NCBI RefSeq assembly: GCF_001955695.1 | Contig: NZ_CP019236.1 | Coordinates: forward strand, 4,712,001 to 4,776,000 | Length of the DNA stretch: 64,000 nt | From: Rhodoferax koreense | GTDB taxonomy: Bacteria > Pseudomonadota > Gammaproteobacteria > Burkholderiales > Burkholderiaceae_C | Reading direction: 5' to 3' | In this document: piece by piece, positions 51,582 through 61,463 of the stretch | Layout of the letters: each line of letters opens with the position of its first letter | Position numbering within the stretch: the first letter of the stretch is position 1 | The notes under the pieces: model-generated | What the model saw: only the letters and a program-made list of their open reading frames with translations | Told to the model about the DNA's origin: nothing | The model's database searches: none | Program-made: the position numbers and the translations under genes

Positions 51582-53819
51582 ATGTCCGCATGTCTCAACC
51601 TGACCGCTCGGGTCGTCTTTCCGTTCGACATCAAGTTCGTCGCCCTGTGCACGGCCTTGTGCGTTTCCCAGGCCGCATCCGCTCAGACTCTGGCCGTGCC
51701 GGCCACCCAAGCGATAAAGAGCCTGTCCGTCGTCACCGTGAACGCCAGCGCCGATGCCTCGGCTGGGGGCCTGTCGCCGGCCTATGTCGGTGGGCAGGTC
51801 GCACGCGGCGGACGCGCCGGGATTCTGGGCACGCAGGACAACATGGACACGCCGTTCTCGATCACCAGCTACACCAACGAGTTGATCCAGGACCGCCAGG
51901 CCAGAAGTGTCGGTGACGTGCTGCAAACCGATCCTGGCGTGCGCGTGGCGCGTGGCTTCGGCAATTTCCAGGAGGCCTATTTCATCCGAGGCTTCATCCT
52001 GAGTTCGGACGCCGTCGCCTACAACGGTCTGTACAGCCTGCTGCCGCGCCAGTACATCGCCACCGAGTTGTTCGAGCGCGTCGAAGTATTGCGCGGCGCC
52101 TCGGCGTTCCTGATTGGTGCCAATCCGGGCAGCGGCGGCATCGGTGGCGCAATCAACCTGCTGCCCAAACGCGCGCCCGACGAAACGCTGAGCCGTGTGA
52201 CCACCGGCACCGGCAGTGGCTCCCAGGCCAACCTGGCGGTCGACGTGGCGCGCCGCTTCGGGCCGGACAACAGCACGGGCATCCGTGTGAATGCGGCGGC
52301 GCGTGACGGTGGCACGGCTGTCGATCACGAAAAGGCCAAGCTGGGCTTGCTCGCCGTCGGGCTGGACTGGCACAGCCGCGACGTGCGCCTGTCGGCCGAC
52401 ATCGGTTATCAAAACAACAACCTGCGCGAGACGCGGCCGAGTGTCAGCTTGTCCGGCGTCACCAGCGTGCCCGATGCGCCCGATGCCAGCGCAAACTTCG
52501 CCCAGCCGTGGTCGTACGCCAACGAACGCGACACCTTCAGCACACTGCGTGGTGAATTCGACATCAACAACATGCTGACGGCCTGGGCCGCCTACGGTCT
52601 ACGCCGCAGTTCCGAGGCGAACTCGCTGGCCAATCTCAGCGTCACCAATTCAACCACCGGCGCCGGCACGACCTACCGTTTCGACAACACCCGCAAGGAT
52701 GCCGTGGACACCGGCGAGATCGGCATCCGTGGCAAGCTGCGTATCGGCGCCATCGGCCATGAGTGGGTGGCCTCGGCCTCGAGCTTCGAACTCGAGACGA
52801 AGAACGCCTTTACCTTCGACTTCGGCAACCAGCGCGCGACCGGCCTCTACAACCCTGTCAGTTATGCGCTGCCGGCGTTCAGTGTCACGGCGGTGACGGC
52901 CAACGCCGGCGGTCCGGCCTTAAACACCCGCACCAAGCTGCGCAGCTTCGCACTCGGCGATACCTTGTCCTTCCTCGACAACACGCTGCTGCTGACATTG
53001 GGCGCACGCCACCAGACGCTGGAAACTCAGAGTTTTGCGGTTAACACCGGTGTTCCCGGCACGCCGTACAGCCAGAGCCGCACCAGCCCGGCCGCCGGCG
53101 CGGTCTACAAGCTGAACAAACAGGTGTCGTTCTACGGCAACTACATCGAAGGCCTGAGCAAGGGCGACACGGCGCCGGCCACGGCAAACAGTGCGCCGGT
53201 GACGAACCGCGGCGACATGCTCGCGCCTTACGTGTCGAAGCAGAAGGAAGTCGGCGTCAAATACGATGGCGGCCGCCTCGGTGGCGCAGCCTCGTTGTTC
53301 TCGACGACCAAGCCACGCGCCTACACCAATGCCGCGCAGGTCTTCAGCGCCGCCGGCGAAGACGAGCATCGCGGCCTGGAACTCACGGCTTACGGCGAAG
53401 CCAGGCGCGGCCTGAAGGTGCTGGGCGGCATCACCTGGCTCGACGCCAAGCAGAAAAGCACCGGCTCGGCCGCGACCGACGACAAACGCGTGATCGGCGT
53501 GCCCAGGCTGCAGGCCAATCTCGGTGCCGAATGGGCCGTGCCGGCGGTGCAAGGCCTGGCCCTTGATGCACGCTTGGTCTACACCGGCACCAGCTATGCC
53601 GATGCGGCCAATGCCTTAAGGGTGTCCGGATGGACCCGACTCGACCTGGGCGCACGCTACCTGATGGAACTTCAGGGTCGAGTGGTCACGCTGCGCGCCC
53701 GTGTAGACAATGTGGCCAACCGAGATTATTGGGCTTCGGCGGGTGGCTCATCGGGCTCGGGTTATTTGGTGGTGGGTGCGCCACGCAGTTTCGTGTTGAG
53801 CGCAAGTGTCGATTTCTAG
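51582..53819 (+). CDS. TonB-dependent siderophore receptor
   Basis: 745 residues from ATG at 51582. Signal peptide with LCVSQAASAQ at about 32, a TonB box-like VVTVNA, plug domain (MDTPFSITSYTNELIQDRQA, FIRGF, LFERVEVLRGASAFLIGANP) and a 22-strand barrel ending in SFVLSASVDF with terminal F. It belongs to the ferric siderophore receptor group. Its likely partners are the FecB-C-D-E set at 59.4-63.3 kb, now separated by IS debris. No Fur box was spotted directly upstream. Confidence 0.9.
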   Translation: MSACLNLTARVVFPFDIKFVALCTALCVSQAASAQTLAVPATQAIKSLSVVTVNASADASAGGLSPAYVGGQVARGGRAGILGTQDNMDTPFSITSYTNELIQDRQARSVGDVLQTDPGVRVARGFGNFQEAYFIRGFILSSDAVAYNGLYSLLPRQYIATELFERVEVLRGASAFLIGANPGSGGIGGAINLLPKRAPDETLSRVTTGTGSGSQANLAVDVARRFGPDNSTGIRVNAAARDGGTAVDHEKAKLGLLAVGLDWHSRDVRLSADIGYQNNNLRETRPSVSLSGVTSVPDAPDASANFAQPWSYANERDTFSTLRGEFDINNMLTAWAAYGLRRSSEANSLANLSVTNSTTGAGTTYRFDNTRKDAVDTGEIGIRGKLRIGAIGHEWVASASSFELETKNAFTFDFGNQRATGLYNPVSYALPAFSVTAVTANAGGPALNTRTKLRSFALGDTLSFLDNTLLLTLGARHQTLETQSFAVNTGVPGTPYSQSRTSPAAGAVYKLNKQVSFYGNYIEGLSKGDTAPATANSAPVTNRGDMLAPYVSKQKEVGVKYDGGRLGGAASLFSTTKPRAYTNAAQVFSAAGEDEHRGLELTAYGEARRGLKVLGGITWLDAKQKSTGSAATDDKRVIGVPRLQANLGAEWAVPAVQGLALDARLVYTGTSYADAANALRVSGWTRLDLGARYLMELQGRVVTLRARVDNVANRDYWASAGGSSGSGYLVVGAPRSFVLSASVDF

Positions 53820-53854
53820 TCGCCAATGAAGTTTTCCACGTAAGTCTTACTGTG

Positions 53855-54745
53855 TCACAAGCGTAGCCTTGTGCCCACACTGCCGTAGCAAGGGCACTGC
53901 ACGAACTGGGCGATCAGTTTGTGAGCCAGGCGATGGCGTAGCGTCGTGATCGAGTTCTTCACGTGCCGCTGCGCGCGCAGGACTGCCTCGGGGCGGTAAT
54001 CGTCGGGAACCGTAGGCATTTGGCATTCGCTGAAGTTTATTTTTCCGCCCCCCGATTTTTCGGCAATGAGTCGCTCAGTCATCAAGAAACCGTAGGCCGT
54101 GATATTCGGGCTAGTGTGGTGGTGGAAACCACGCCAGCCACGCCCCTCGTAGTGGCCCAACCCGAAGTCCTGCTTCAGGTCTTGATAGTCGCGCTCGATG
54201 CGCCAGCGCTGGTAGGTGGCGCTGGCCAAGTCGGCGATAGGCATGTCTTCGGGCAGCGTGGACAGGATGTACTTGCAGGGTTCGGCCTGATCCTTGTGCC
54301 ATTCGATCAGCAACCATTGCAGCGGGCGCAGCCTCGCTTTGCCGGCATTGCCGCCTGCATGGCGCACGCGCAGTGCGGCAAAGCGCCCGCTGAGCCGCGC
54401 ATTGGTGCATTCGCGCCGGATGATGGTCTTGAATGTCCGTGCGGGCAAGGACATGGTCAAGGCCTTGACGCTGACCGGTTGCAACTCGGGGGTACGGCGC
54501 GGCAGCACCAGCGGCCGCCCTTTGCCGCTGTAGGGCACGGGTGGCAGCGGCTCAACCCCAGGAGCCCAGACCACCATTGCCGAGATCACGTCACCGCGTA
54601 GGTCAGCCCCATGTCGCCCAAGGCCTGGCCAAGGTGGCGTCCACGCCGTAGCCTGCGTCGGCCAACAAGCAGCGGCGCGCGGCGCCATCGGCCACCTGCT
54701 GCAACGCACTGCAAATATGATAGATCGCGCGTTTCACGGTTAAAG
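53855..54745 (-). pseudogene. IS701-type transposase, broken
   Basis: In the main frame (about 54600 to 53855) the sequence reads VWAPGVEPLPPVPYSGKGRP, STLPEDMPIADL, WRIERDYQDLKQDFGLGHYE and GRGWRGFHHH, the hallmark C-terminal half of IS701-family DDE transposases. In another frame just upstream (about 54603-54745) ARRCLLADAGYGVD, containing the catalytic aspartate region, can be read. A frameshift near 54600 separates them and the first third is missing. The element is dead. Confidence 0.8.
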
Positions 54746-54994
54746 CAGAGTGCCGTTTGTGCTGCGGCATACGCAGGATTGGACGACTCGCGGAGAACCA
54801 GATGGTCTCAGTCGCTACGGCGACTTGCGACCGCCGGGTGCGGCTCCGAAGGGAGGCCGCAACGCCCCCGGCGCTGACATCTACAGGTGTTGCTTCAGTT
54901 GGCGTGTCCTCCATCACGTTCCGGTCAAGAGGTACTGACATCCCCCGCCAAGGCGTCTTGGACAACAGCCAGACTCGGTTGGCGCTTTGCTCAA

Positions 54995-55602
54995 TGTACC
55001 GGCCACGCACGACCTCGCAGCCGTCCGAAACGATACGCGTCCTACCTTGGCGAGATCAGCCCCGCCCCCGAGAACATCATCAACCGCAACTTCCAGGCTG
55101 CAGCCCCCAATGAGAACTGGCTCACTGACATCACGGAGTTCCAGATACCTGCAGGCAAGGTGTACCTGTCGCCGATCATTGACTGCTTAGACGGGGTGGA
55201 AATGAGCTGGACCATTAGCACGAGCCCGGGTGCTGAGCTGGTTAACACCATGCTGGATGCAGCCATCGAGACGGTGACGGAGATCAGCGAACGACTAGTG
55301 GTTCACTCAGACCGCGGGGACACTACCGCTGGCCAGGCTGGCTATCGAGAATGAGCGAGGCGAACCTTACCCGCTCCATGTCCCGCAAGGCCTGCTCGCC
55401 TAACACCGCGGCCTGCGTGGGATTCTTCGGGAGGCTGAAGAACGAGCTGTTCTATCCTCGGGACTGGAAGAGCGTCACCATTGAGCAGTTCATTGGCGTG
55501 GTCGACAACTACATCCGCTGGTACAACGAGAAGCGGATCAAGATCTCTCTTGGCTCCCTCAGTCCTGCCGAATACCGGGTGAGCCTTGGACTTACGGCAT
55601 AA
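54995..55602 (+). pseudogene. IS3-family (IS150-like) OrfB, 3' part, frameshifted
   Basis: First frame to about 55317: SYLGEISPAPENIINRNFQA, WLTDITEFQIPAGKVYLSPI (first catalytic D), ELVNTMLDAAIE, VVHSDRG (second D). After the G-run near 55314-55318 the frame must change by one base to continue HYRWPGWLSRMSEANLTRSM, then ACVGFFGRLKNELFYPRDW (catalytic E region) and YIRWYNEKRIKISLG. The start and the whole OrfA are missing. The right end of the IS follows at 55604. Confidence 0.85.
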
Positions 55603-55603
55603 A

Positions 55604-55632
55604 ACCAGTCCAAGTTTTTATCCACACCCCCA
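55604..55632. repeat. IS end (right end of the IS150-like element)
   Basis: AAACCAGTCCAAGTTTTTAT from 55604, continuing to CCACACCCC, directly after the OrfB stop. The reverse complement occurs at 27903-27931 with few changes. This identifies the inverted ends of one IS type 27.7 kb apart. Confidence 0.6.
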
Positions 55633-55978
55633 TTTGAGCGGTTCCGTAGAACTTGGACTCTCATGATGATAGTTATTCGGCTGAATTATGAAACTGTCGA
55701 GTAGCATCGCCATTCAGCAGCTGTGTTTCTGCGTTTGACTTCTGGCAAGTCTAGAAGCGTTGCAAGCCCATTGGTGGCGCCTCCACGCCCAAGCCAGTCA
55801 GCGCCCCCTCAGCCCGCACGTTCAGTCCTCGGGCAGCCTGCCGACCGTGGCGGCTCCGGGCGCCCCCCGCCAGCCCTATCATGCGAGTGTCGGCATGCTG
55901 CTCTGCTAGCAAATTCCCTTCTCTTCTCCGATGATGTAACGGTGTCGGAAATCCAAATTGCAACCATAAATATTAAGT
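55633..55978. other. Intergenic region, no supported gene
   Basis: 346 bp between the IS remnant and the DUF1349 gene. No gene is supported; frames have skewed composition. A probable promoter for DUF1349 lies in the AT-rich stretch just before 55979 (CATAAATATTAAGT). Confidence 0.4.
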
Positions 55979-56665
55979 ATGGCAAAACCTGATGTGTCGC
56001 CCCTCATTCCCGATTGTGCGGCCGACCTCTCAAACTCAACCGCAACCACTTCGCTGTTAAAAGCAGCAACCGGGACAGCAATACTTGGCCGGAGCGATGG
56101 GCGCTGGCTAAACGAACCTAAACGTTGGAGCGCCGATGCCACTGGAGATTTGATGATCGTTACCGATCAAGCAACAGATTTCTGGTGTGAGACGCACTAC
56201 GGATTTAGCCGTGACTCCGGTCACTTCCTCGGCTTCACCGCCCCGGACGCCTTCACCGCACAGCTTCGCATCCGGGGGCAGTATGAAAAGCTCTACGATC
56301 AGGCCGGGATCATGGTGCGAGTCGACGAACATCGCTGGGTTAAGGCAGGCATAGAACTGTCGGACGGACGGGCCATGCTCAGTAGCGTGCTGACCATGGG
56401 TCAATCCGATTGGGCAACCAGTCCTTATGAGCATCTTGCAGAAGATTTCTGGATACGCGCGACCGTCAGCCAGGGCGTGCTGAGGCTCCAGGTGTCTGCA
56501 GACGGCCAGAACTGGCCCCTCGTTCGCATTGCGCCTTTTCCGATCGCGTCTTCGTATCAGCTAGGTCCGATGGCCTGTACACCCGAACGGAGCGGATTGC
56601 GGATCCGGTTCTCGGACCTTCGAATCACCGCGCCGCTCGGCAAGGACCTTCACGATTTGAGCTGA
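55979..56665 (+). CDS. DUF1349-family protein
   Basis: 228 residues, no signal peptide. WCETHYGFSRDSGHF, the Y-D-Q-A-G-I-M-V segment (LYDQAGIMVRVDEHRWVKAG), then FWIRATVSQGVLRLQVSADG match DUF1349, a concanavalin-like beta-sandwich related to regulation-of-enolase protein 1. The family may bind sugars. It is isolated between two IS remnants and has lower GC than neighbours. Confidence 0.85.
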   Translation: MAKPDVSPLIPDCAADLSNSTATTSLLKAATGTAILGRSDGRWLNEPKRWSADATGDLMIVTDQATDFWCETHYGFSRDSGHFLGFTAPDAFTAQLRIRGQYEKLYDQAGIMVRVDEHRWVKAGIELSDGRAMLSSVLTMGQSDWATSPYEHLAEDFWIRATVSQGVLRLQVSADGQNWPLVRIAPFPIASSYQLGPMACTPERSGLRIRFSDLRITAPLGKDLHDLS

Positions 56666-56818
56666 CCACGCTGAATAAAACAGAAGATTTGGCTGGTTAG
56701 ATTCAGTACCCTTCCGTTCAAGCACTCAAGGTGATGCATGGAAACCACTGCATCGTGCCGCGTCGCAAGCTTGGCCGTCGACCAGCGCCAAGTTGCAAGC
56801 GAAGGCCTCCGAGCTGAC

Positions 56819-56844
56819 TGACCCTGACCCAATTTCCTTACCGA
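56819..56844. repeat. IS3-family end sequence (right end of first IS type)
   Basis: TGACCCTGACCCAATTTCC at 56819 is the counterpart of the end at 27549. It lies just outside the OrfB stop, which is on the minus strand. Taken together the two are IRL and IRR of one IS type, each with half a transposase. Confidence 0.6.
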
Positions 56845-57475
56845 TCAGAAGTTAGGATTTCCGGCTCTTTTGTTGCCCGGCGTGCGGGGTTTAAACCCCG
56901 CACGCCGGGCGAACTCCTGGGGTGTTGTCCAGTCTAGCGCGCTGTGGGGTCTGACCTCGTTATAGAACCGTCTCCACTCCTCATTCTTGTCCCGGGCGTC
57001 TTCCAGACTCATGAACCAGTGTTCGTTCAGGCACTCCTGGCGCAGCCGTCCGTTGAAGCTCTCCACCATGGCGTTGTCGGTGGGCTTTCCTGGTCTGCTG
57101 AAGTCCAGTTCGACGCCGCGTTCATAGGCCCACTTGTCCATGACCTTGCTGATGAACTCGCTGCCGTTGTCTGTCTTGATGGTCTGCGGCAGGCCGCGCT
57201 CGTACACGATCAAGTTCAACACCCGCACCACGTCTTCGCCTTTCGGCTTTGTCCGGCATGAATGGCCAGACTCTCGCGCGGGCAACAGTCCACGACCGTG
57301 AGCATGCGCAACTTGCGACCGTCAAACAGGTTGTCGGCCACAAAATCCATGCTCCAGATCTGATTGACTTGCTGCGCCGAGGTCTTGGGTTGGCGCAGTC
57401 GTGCCGCCTTGCTGCGCCTGGGCTGCTTGAGGCGCAGTGACAGGCCTTCCTCCCGGTACAGACGGTACCAGCCCA
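56845..57475 (-). pseudogene. IS3-family OrfB, partial and frameshifted
   Basis: Minus strand. From about 57475: YRLYREEGLSLRLKQPRRSK, IWSMDFVADNLFDGRKLRML (first D), then a frameshift near 57240, then GEDVVRVLNLIVYERGLPQT, KTDNGSEF (second D), FSRPGKPTDNAMVESFNGR (E) and YNEVRPHSALDW. The OrfB start is missing: at about 57467 it is joined to the EAL-domain fragment on the other strand. This OrfB fits the OrfA at 27630 in type. Confidence 0.8.
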
Positions 57476-57972
57476 AGGTCAATATGCGGACCGGGGTCGT
57501 CTTAGGTGCAGAAGCGTTGATCCGGTGGCAGCATCCGGAGCGGGGATTACTGTTCCCGGACACGTTTCTTCCGTTGATCGAAAAGCATCCTTTGAGCGAG
57601 GCACTTGGTGCTTGGGTCATGGAAGCGGCACTGGAACAAATGGACATTTGGCATCGGAGCGGGCTGCAACTTCCAGTCAGCGTCAATGTTTCAGCTCGTC
57701 AGTTCCAGGATCAAGGTTTCGCTGGCAGCCTGGCTGCTCTTCTATCGCAATATCCAAATATTTTGCCGGCTCACCTTGAGCTCGAGATCCTAGAAACCAG
57801 CGCTCTGGACGACGTGGCTTCCGTTCAAAAGATCATCCGCCGCTGCCACGGACCTTGGCGTTCATTTTCTCTGGACGACTTCGGCACTGGATACTCGTCG
57901 CTGGGCTTTCATACGCCTGCTGAGATGTTCAGCGAATGTGTTGCATCGACCTGTTCAATCCGCCAGCGATAG
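57463..57972 (+). pseudogene. EAL-domain (c-di-GMP phosphodiesterase) fragment
   Basis: From about 57463: YQPKVNMRTGVVLGAEALIR (E-A-L motif as EALIRW), PVSVNVSARQFQ, ELEILETSALDD, and SLDDFGTGYSSL near the end. The normal continuation K-I-D-x-S-F is lost by a frameshift and the frame ends at 57972. The 5' part, including any GGDEF or sensor domain, has been replaced by the IS OrfB remnant, with a GGTACC-like microhomology at the joint. Both ends are broken, so it is not functional. Confidence 0.8.
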
Positions 57973-58002
57973 CAGCCATCACCCACTAGTTTTGAGCCAG
58001 AA

Positions 58003-59352
58003 ATGCGCTTCCATCAGATTGGGTGGTCAATGTTTGGATCGCGACCAGCTTTTTATGCAGTGCGCCGACAATCGGCACATCATTTGCTCTCCTGGACTTG
58101 TACCCTGACCCGCATTTTCCGATCCCTGGTCAATTTCAACTACCGAGTCTGGGTGACAGGCGCCTTTGTTTCCAACATCGGTACGTGGGTGCAGCGGGCC
58201 GCACAGGACTGGCTCGTACTCACCGAGCTGACACAGCACAGCGCGACGTCACTGGGTATCGTCATGGCACTGCAGTTCGGCCCACACATCCTGTTGCTGC
58301 CACTGACCGGTTTCGCCGCGGACCATCTGGACCGCCGCAAGCTGCTGATGTTCACGCAAGCCTCCATGGGAGCGTTGGCCTTGGTGCTGGGGCTGCTGAC
58401 CGTCCTTGGACAGGTCCAGCTCCGGCACGTCTACGTCTTTGCCTTTCTGCTCGGCTGCGTGACGGCGTTCGATTCACCGGCACGCCAGACTTTCGTGGCC
58501 GAACTGGTGGGCGAGGCCGACCTGTCCAACGCCGTGGCGCTGAACTCGACGTCGTTCAACACCGCGCGCATGGTCGGGCCCGCGATCGCCGGTGTGCTGA
58601 TCGCCTCGGTAGGTACGGGCTGGGCCTTTGTCATCAACGCGGGATCGTTCGTCGCGGTACTGTGCTCTCTCGGCCTCCTGCGTGTTCAGGAACTGCACCG
58701 CTTCGAGCGGGCCATCCGCACACGTGGCAGTTTCGCCGAAGGCTTCAAATATGTCTGGCATCGGCCGGACCTCATGGCGATCCTGGTCATGGCCTTTTTG
58801 ATCGGAACGTTCGGCATGAACTTTTCGATCTACATCTCGACCATGGCGGTGAAGGTCTTCCATGCCGATGCAAGCGGCTATGGGCTGTTGGTGTCGATCA
58901 TGGCGGTGGGCACGGTTTCCGGCGCGCTGTTAGCTGCGCGCCGTGCGGCGCCGCGTATCGAATTGCTGTTCGTCGGCGCCGCGGCATTTGGTGTGGGCTG
59001 CACGCTCGCTGCCCTTATGCCGAGTTATTGGTCCTTCGCCGCATCCTTGGTGGTCATCGGTGTGTCCGCGCTGACCTTCAGCAATTCCACCAGCAGCCTG
59101 GTTCAACTGTTGACCGAGCCCCGCATGCGCGGGCGGGTGACGGCGATTCGCCTGTCCATCGCCCTGGGTGGCACGCCCATCGGCGCGCCCCTAGTTGGCT
59201 GGGTGGCGGACCGGTTCGGCCCGCGCTGGGCGCTTGGCGTGGGCGCCGCAGCCGGTTTCGCTGCCGCTGCGGTGCTGGTGCGCTACCTGACGAAGCACAG
59301 AAAGCTGCGCATCGACTGGGAAGGCGCCCGTCTTCGCGTGCACATGGACTGA
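58003..59352 (+). CDS. EntS-like MFS exporter
   Basis: 449 residues in the frame from ATG 58003, but homology to the MFS_3 (EntS) family starts only at about residue 37 with RIFRSLVNFNYRVW, where relatives begin M-x-x-F-R-S-L-x-x-x-N-Y-R-L/V-W. The first 36 residues are unlikely to be native and may stem from a junction with the EAL fragment. Twelve membrane segments; the D-H-x-D-R-R-K loop (DHLDRRKLL) and DSPARQTFVAELVG match the family. EntS-type exporters release siderophores; its place before the siderophore importer agrees. Confidence 0.8.
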   Translation: MRFHQIGWSMFGSRPAFYAVRRQSAHHLLSWTCTLTRIFRSLVNFNYRVWVTGAFVSNIGTWVQRAAQDWLVLTELTQHSATSLGIVMALQFGPHILLLPLTGFAADHLDRRKLLMFTQASMGALALVLGLLTVLGQVQLRHVYVFAFLLGCVTAFDSPARQTFVAELVGEADLSNAVALNSTSFNTARMVGPAIAGVLIASVGTGWAFVINAGSFVAVLCSLGLLRVQELHRFERAIRTRGSFAEGFKYVWHRPDLMAILVMAFLIGTFGMNFSIYISTMAVKVFHADASGYGLLVSIMAVGTVSGALLAARRAAPRIELLFVGAAAFGVGCTLAALMPSYWSFAASLVVIGVSALTFSNSTSSLVQLLTEPRMRGRVTAIRLSIALGGTPIGAPLVGWVADRFGPRWALGVGAAAGFAAAAVLVRYLTKHRKLRIDWEGARLRVHMD

Positions 59353-59374
59353 CTGGCCGCGCGTCGATTTTTTC

Positions 59375-59399
59375 TTATTACAATTAATTCTTATTCGCA
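59375..59399. promoter_or_regulatory. Possible Fur box
   Basis: TTATTACAATTAATTCTTATTCGCA, the only strongly AT-rich stretch near the operon start, contains GAATAAGAATT-like half-sites on the minus strand similar to Fur-regulated promoters in Burkholderiales. It lies 17-41 bp before the first importer gene. The match to the 19-bp consensus is only partial. Confidence 0.4.
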
Positions 59400-59415
59400 G
59401 CAGACACCTTCCTCG

Positions 59416-60438
59416 ATGACTTTCAGCCACCGCCGACGCCAGATATCGGCCATGTTCTTATGGGCATCGGCGTGCGGCGCCGCCGTCGCGCAGGCTACCC
59501 CGACCAAGGAGGTCGGACCGACGCATGCAGCGCCGCGCAAGCTCGCAGCGGACGTGGGCAGCGGCGCGGCCGACGACGAGTTTCCCCGCACGGTGGCGCA
59601 TTACGGCGGCAAGACGACTCTTCAGCAAGCCCCGCTGCGCGTGGCAGTGTTGTCCACCGGTCAGAACGACGGTCTGCTGACCCTCGGTCTGGTGCCTGTG
59701 GGCACGACCCCCGACGATCAGGGCCGGCTGTATGCCGACTATCTGGTGGAAGGCTTTGCCAGTCGGCAGGCGCAGATGCGCCGCACCGCAGATCTCGGCG
59801 TGCGCAGCGCTCCTGACCTGGAGGTCCTGGCTGCGTTGCGCCCCGACCTCATCCTCGTCAACAAAGCGATGCTCACGCCGCAGATGCAGGCCCTTTACCA
59901 ACGCATCGCACCCACCGTCGTCACGCGCGGCAACGGCGTGAACTGGAAGATCGATTTCCTGCTGTTGGCCGATGCGCTGGGACGCACCGGTGCAGCCCGT
60001 GCCTGGCTGGCCAGCTACCACGCCGATGCGTCTTCGATGGCCCAGCAATGGCCGCAAGGCCAAGCCGCCAGCGTGTCCTTCGTCCAAGCGAATGCGGCGC
60101 GCAATCGCGTCATGGGTGTGCGCTCGTTCGCCGGCAGCATTGCCGAAGACGCCGGCCTGCGACGCCCGCCGAGCCAGCGTTTCGCAGGGAATTCGCAGGA
60201 CATCAGCGCTGAACTTCTGGACCAGGCCGATGCCGACTGGATTTTCTACGCCGCGCGCGACAAGACCTTACCCGCACTGACCGGATCGCCGCTGTGGCCG
60301 CGCCTGCGTGGCGTGGCGCTGAGCCATGCGGTGCGTGTCGGGCTCGACCCTTTCTATCTGAACGCCGGCCCGCTGGCCGCGCGCATCGTGCTGAGCGCGC
60401 TGGCACGCACCGCGCCCGACACCCTGGCCGCCCGATGA
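59416..60438 (+). CDS. Iron-siderophore ABC transporter substrate-binding protein
   Basis: 340 residues. Signal peptide (AMFLWASACGAAVAQATP). Periplasmic-binding protein of the helical-backbone class III: RVAVLSTGQNDGLLTLGLVP, LEVLAALRPDLILVN, ADWIFYAARD. Probably binds ferric siderophore after outer-membrane passage. Its stop overlaps the first permease start (ATGA at 60435-60438), and three further genes follow in a coupled operon. A possible Fur site precedes it. Confidence 0.85.
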   Translation: MTFSHRRRQISAMFLWASACGAAVAQATPTKEVGPTHAAPRKLAADVGSGAADDEFPRTVAHYGGKTTLQQAPLRVAVLSTGQNDGLLTLGLVPVGTTPDDQGRLYADYLVEGFASRQAQMRRTADLGVRSAPDLEVLAALRPDLILVNKAMLTPQMQALYQRIAPTVVTRGNGVNWKIDFLLLADALGRTGAARAWLASYHADASSMAQQWPQGQAASVSFVQANAARNRVMGVRSFAGSIAEDAGLRRPPSQRFAGNSQDISAELLDQADADWIFYAARDKTLPALTGSPLWPRLRGVALSHAVRVGLDPFYLNAGPLAARIVLSALARTAPDTLAAR

Positions 60439-61463
60439 CCGTGTTTCCAGCCGCCTCCCCGGCCCGCCGTGCGGCCCGGGGCCTGGGCTTGCTGTTGCTG
60501 TTGGCGGCCTTGATCGGGCTGGTGCTGGCCAGCATCTCGCTCGGCTCGCGGCCGATCCCTGTGGCGCATTTGTGGCAGATCCTCTGGCAGCCCGATGGGA
60601 GCGTGGAGTCCGCCATCGTCTGGCGTATGCGCATGCCGCGCACGGGATTGGGTCTGGTCGTCGGCGCAGCGCTGGGCGTGGCCGGCGGCCTCATGCAGGC
60701 GCTGACACGCAACCCGCTGGCCGATCCAGGTCTGCTCGGCATCAATGCCGGTGCGGCACTGGCCGTGGTGCTGGCCATGTCGGTGCTCGGCATCGGCAAC
60801 TATCTCGGTTACGTGGGTTTCGCCTTGCTCGGTGCGATGCTGGCCTCCGTCGGTGTCTACGTGCTGAGCAGCGGCGCCGCGCCCAGTGCGCAACGCGTGC
60901 GACTGCTCCTTGCAGGCACGGCCATCAGCGCCTGCCTGGCCTCGTGCACGGGCATCATCACCTTGTTCGACAGCAACACTTTCGATGCCTACCGCTTCTG
61001 GGTCGTCGGCGCACTGGACGGTCGCAATGCGGACGTGTTGTGGCCCATGCTGCCGCTGGTGCTGACGGGCATTGCCATCGCGTTGTGGCAGGCGCGGGCG
61101 CTCGACGCCATCGCGCTGGGCGACGAGTTCGGCCAGGCGCTCGGCCTGCGGCTCAAACCGGTGCGCATCTGGAGCTTCATGGCGATTGCATTGCTGTGCG
61201 GCGCGGCCACGGCGGCCGCCGGCCCCATTGCCTTCGTCGGCCTGGTGATTCCGCATGCCGTACGCTTGATCGTCGGGCCGCACTGGCGCTGGATATTGCC
61301 GTACGGCCTGCTCGCGGGCCCGGTGCTGGTGCTGGGTAGCGACATCGTCGGCCGGCTCATCGCTGTGCCCAGCGAGATCGAGGTCGGCATCGTCACGGCC
61401 TTCATCGGCGCGCCTGTGTTGCTGGCTCTGGTGCAGCGCAGCCGGCGCCGGAGCGCGGTATGA
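60435..61463 (+). CDS. FecCD-type permease
   Basis: 342 residues from ATG at 60435. About 10 membrane segments; the family signature LVVGAALGVAGGLMQALTRN, then NPLADPGLLGINAG is complete. The GLVIPHAVRLIVG stretch near 270 is the ABC-ATPase contact loop. It forms a heterodimer with the next gene. The start overlaps the binding-protein stop. Confidence 0.9.
   Translation: MTVFPAASPARRAARGLGLLLLLAALIGLVLASISLGSRPIPVAHLWQILWQPDGSVESAIVWRMRMPRTGLGLVVGAALGVAGGLMQALTRNPLADPGLLGINAGAALAVVLAMSVLGIGNYLGYVGFALLGAMLASVGVYVLSSGAAPSAQRVRLLLAGTAISACLASCTGIITLFDSNTFDAYRFWVVGALDGRNADVLWPMLPLVLTGIAIALWQARALDAIALGDEFGQALGLRLKPVRIWSFMAIALLCGAATAAAGPIAFVGLVIPHAVRLIVGPHWRWILPYGLLAGPVLVLGSDIVGRLIAVPSEIEVGIVTAFIGAPVLLALVQRSRRRSAV

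Noticed and set aside
27549..55632. A simple composite transposon carrying the detoxification genes
   Set aside because: The flanking ISs are half-elements of two types in mixed orientation, with no intact transposase; rearrangement explains it better.
58023..59387. A 454-codon frame overlapping the EntS-like MFS gene
   Set aside because: Shifted-frame composition; the overlapping frame has 12 membrane segments and family motifs.
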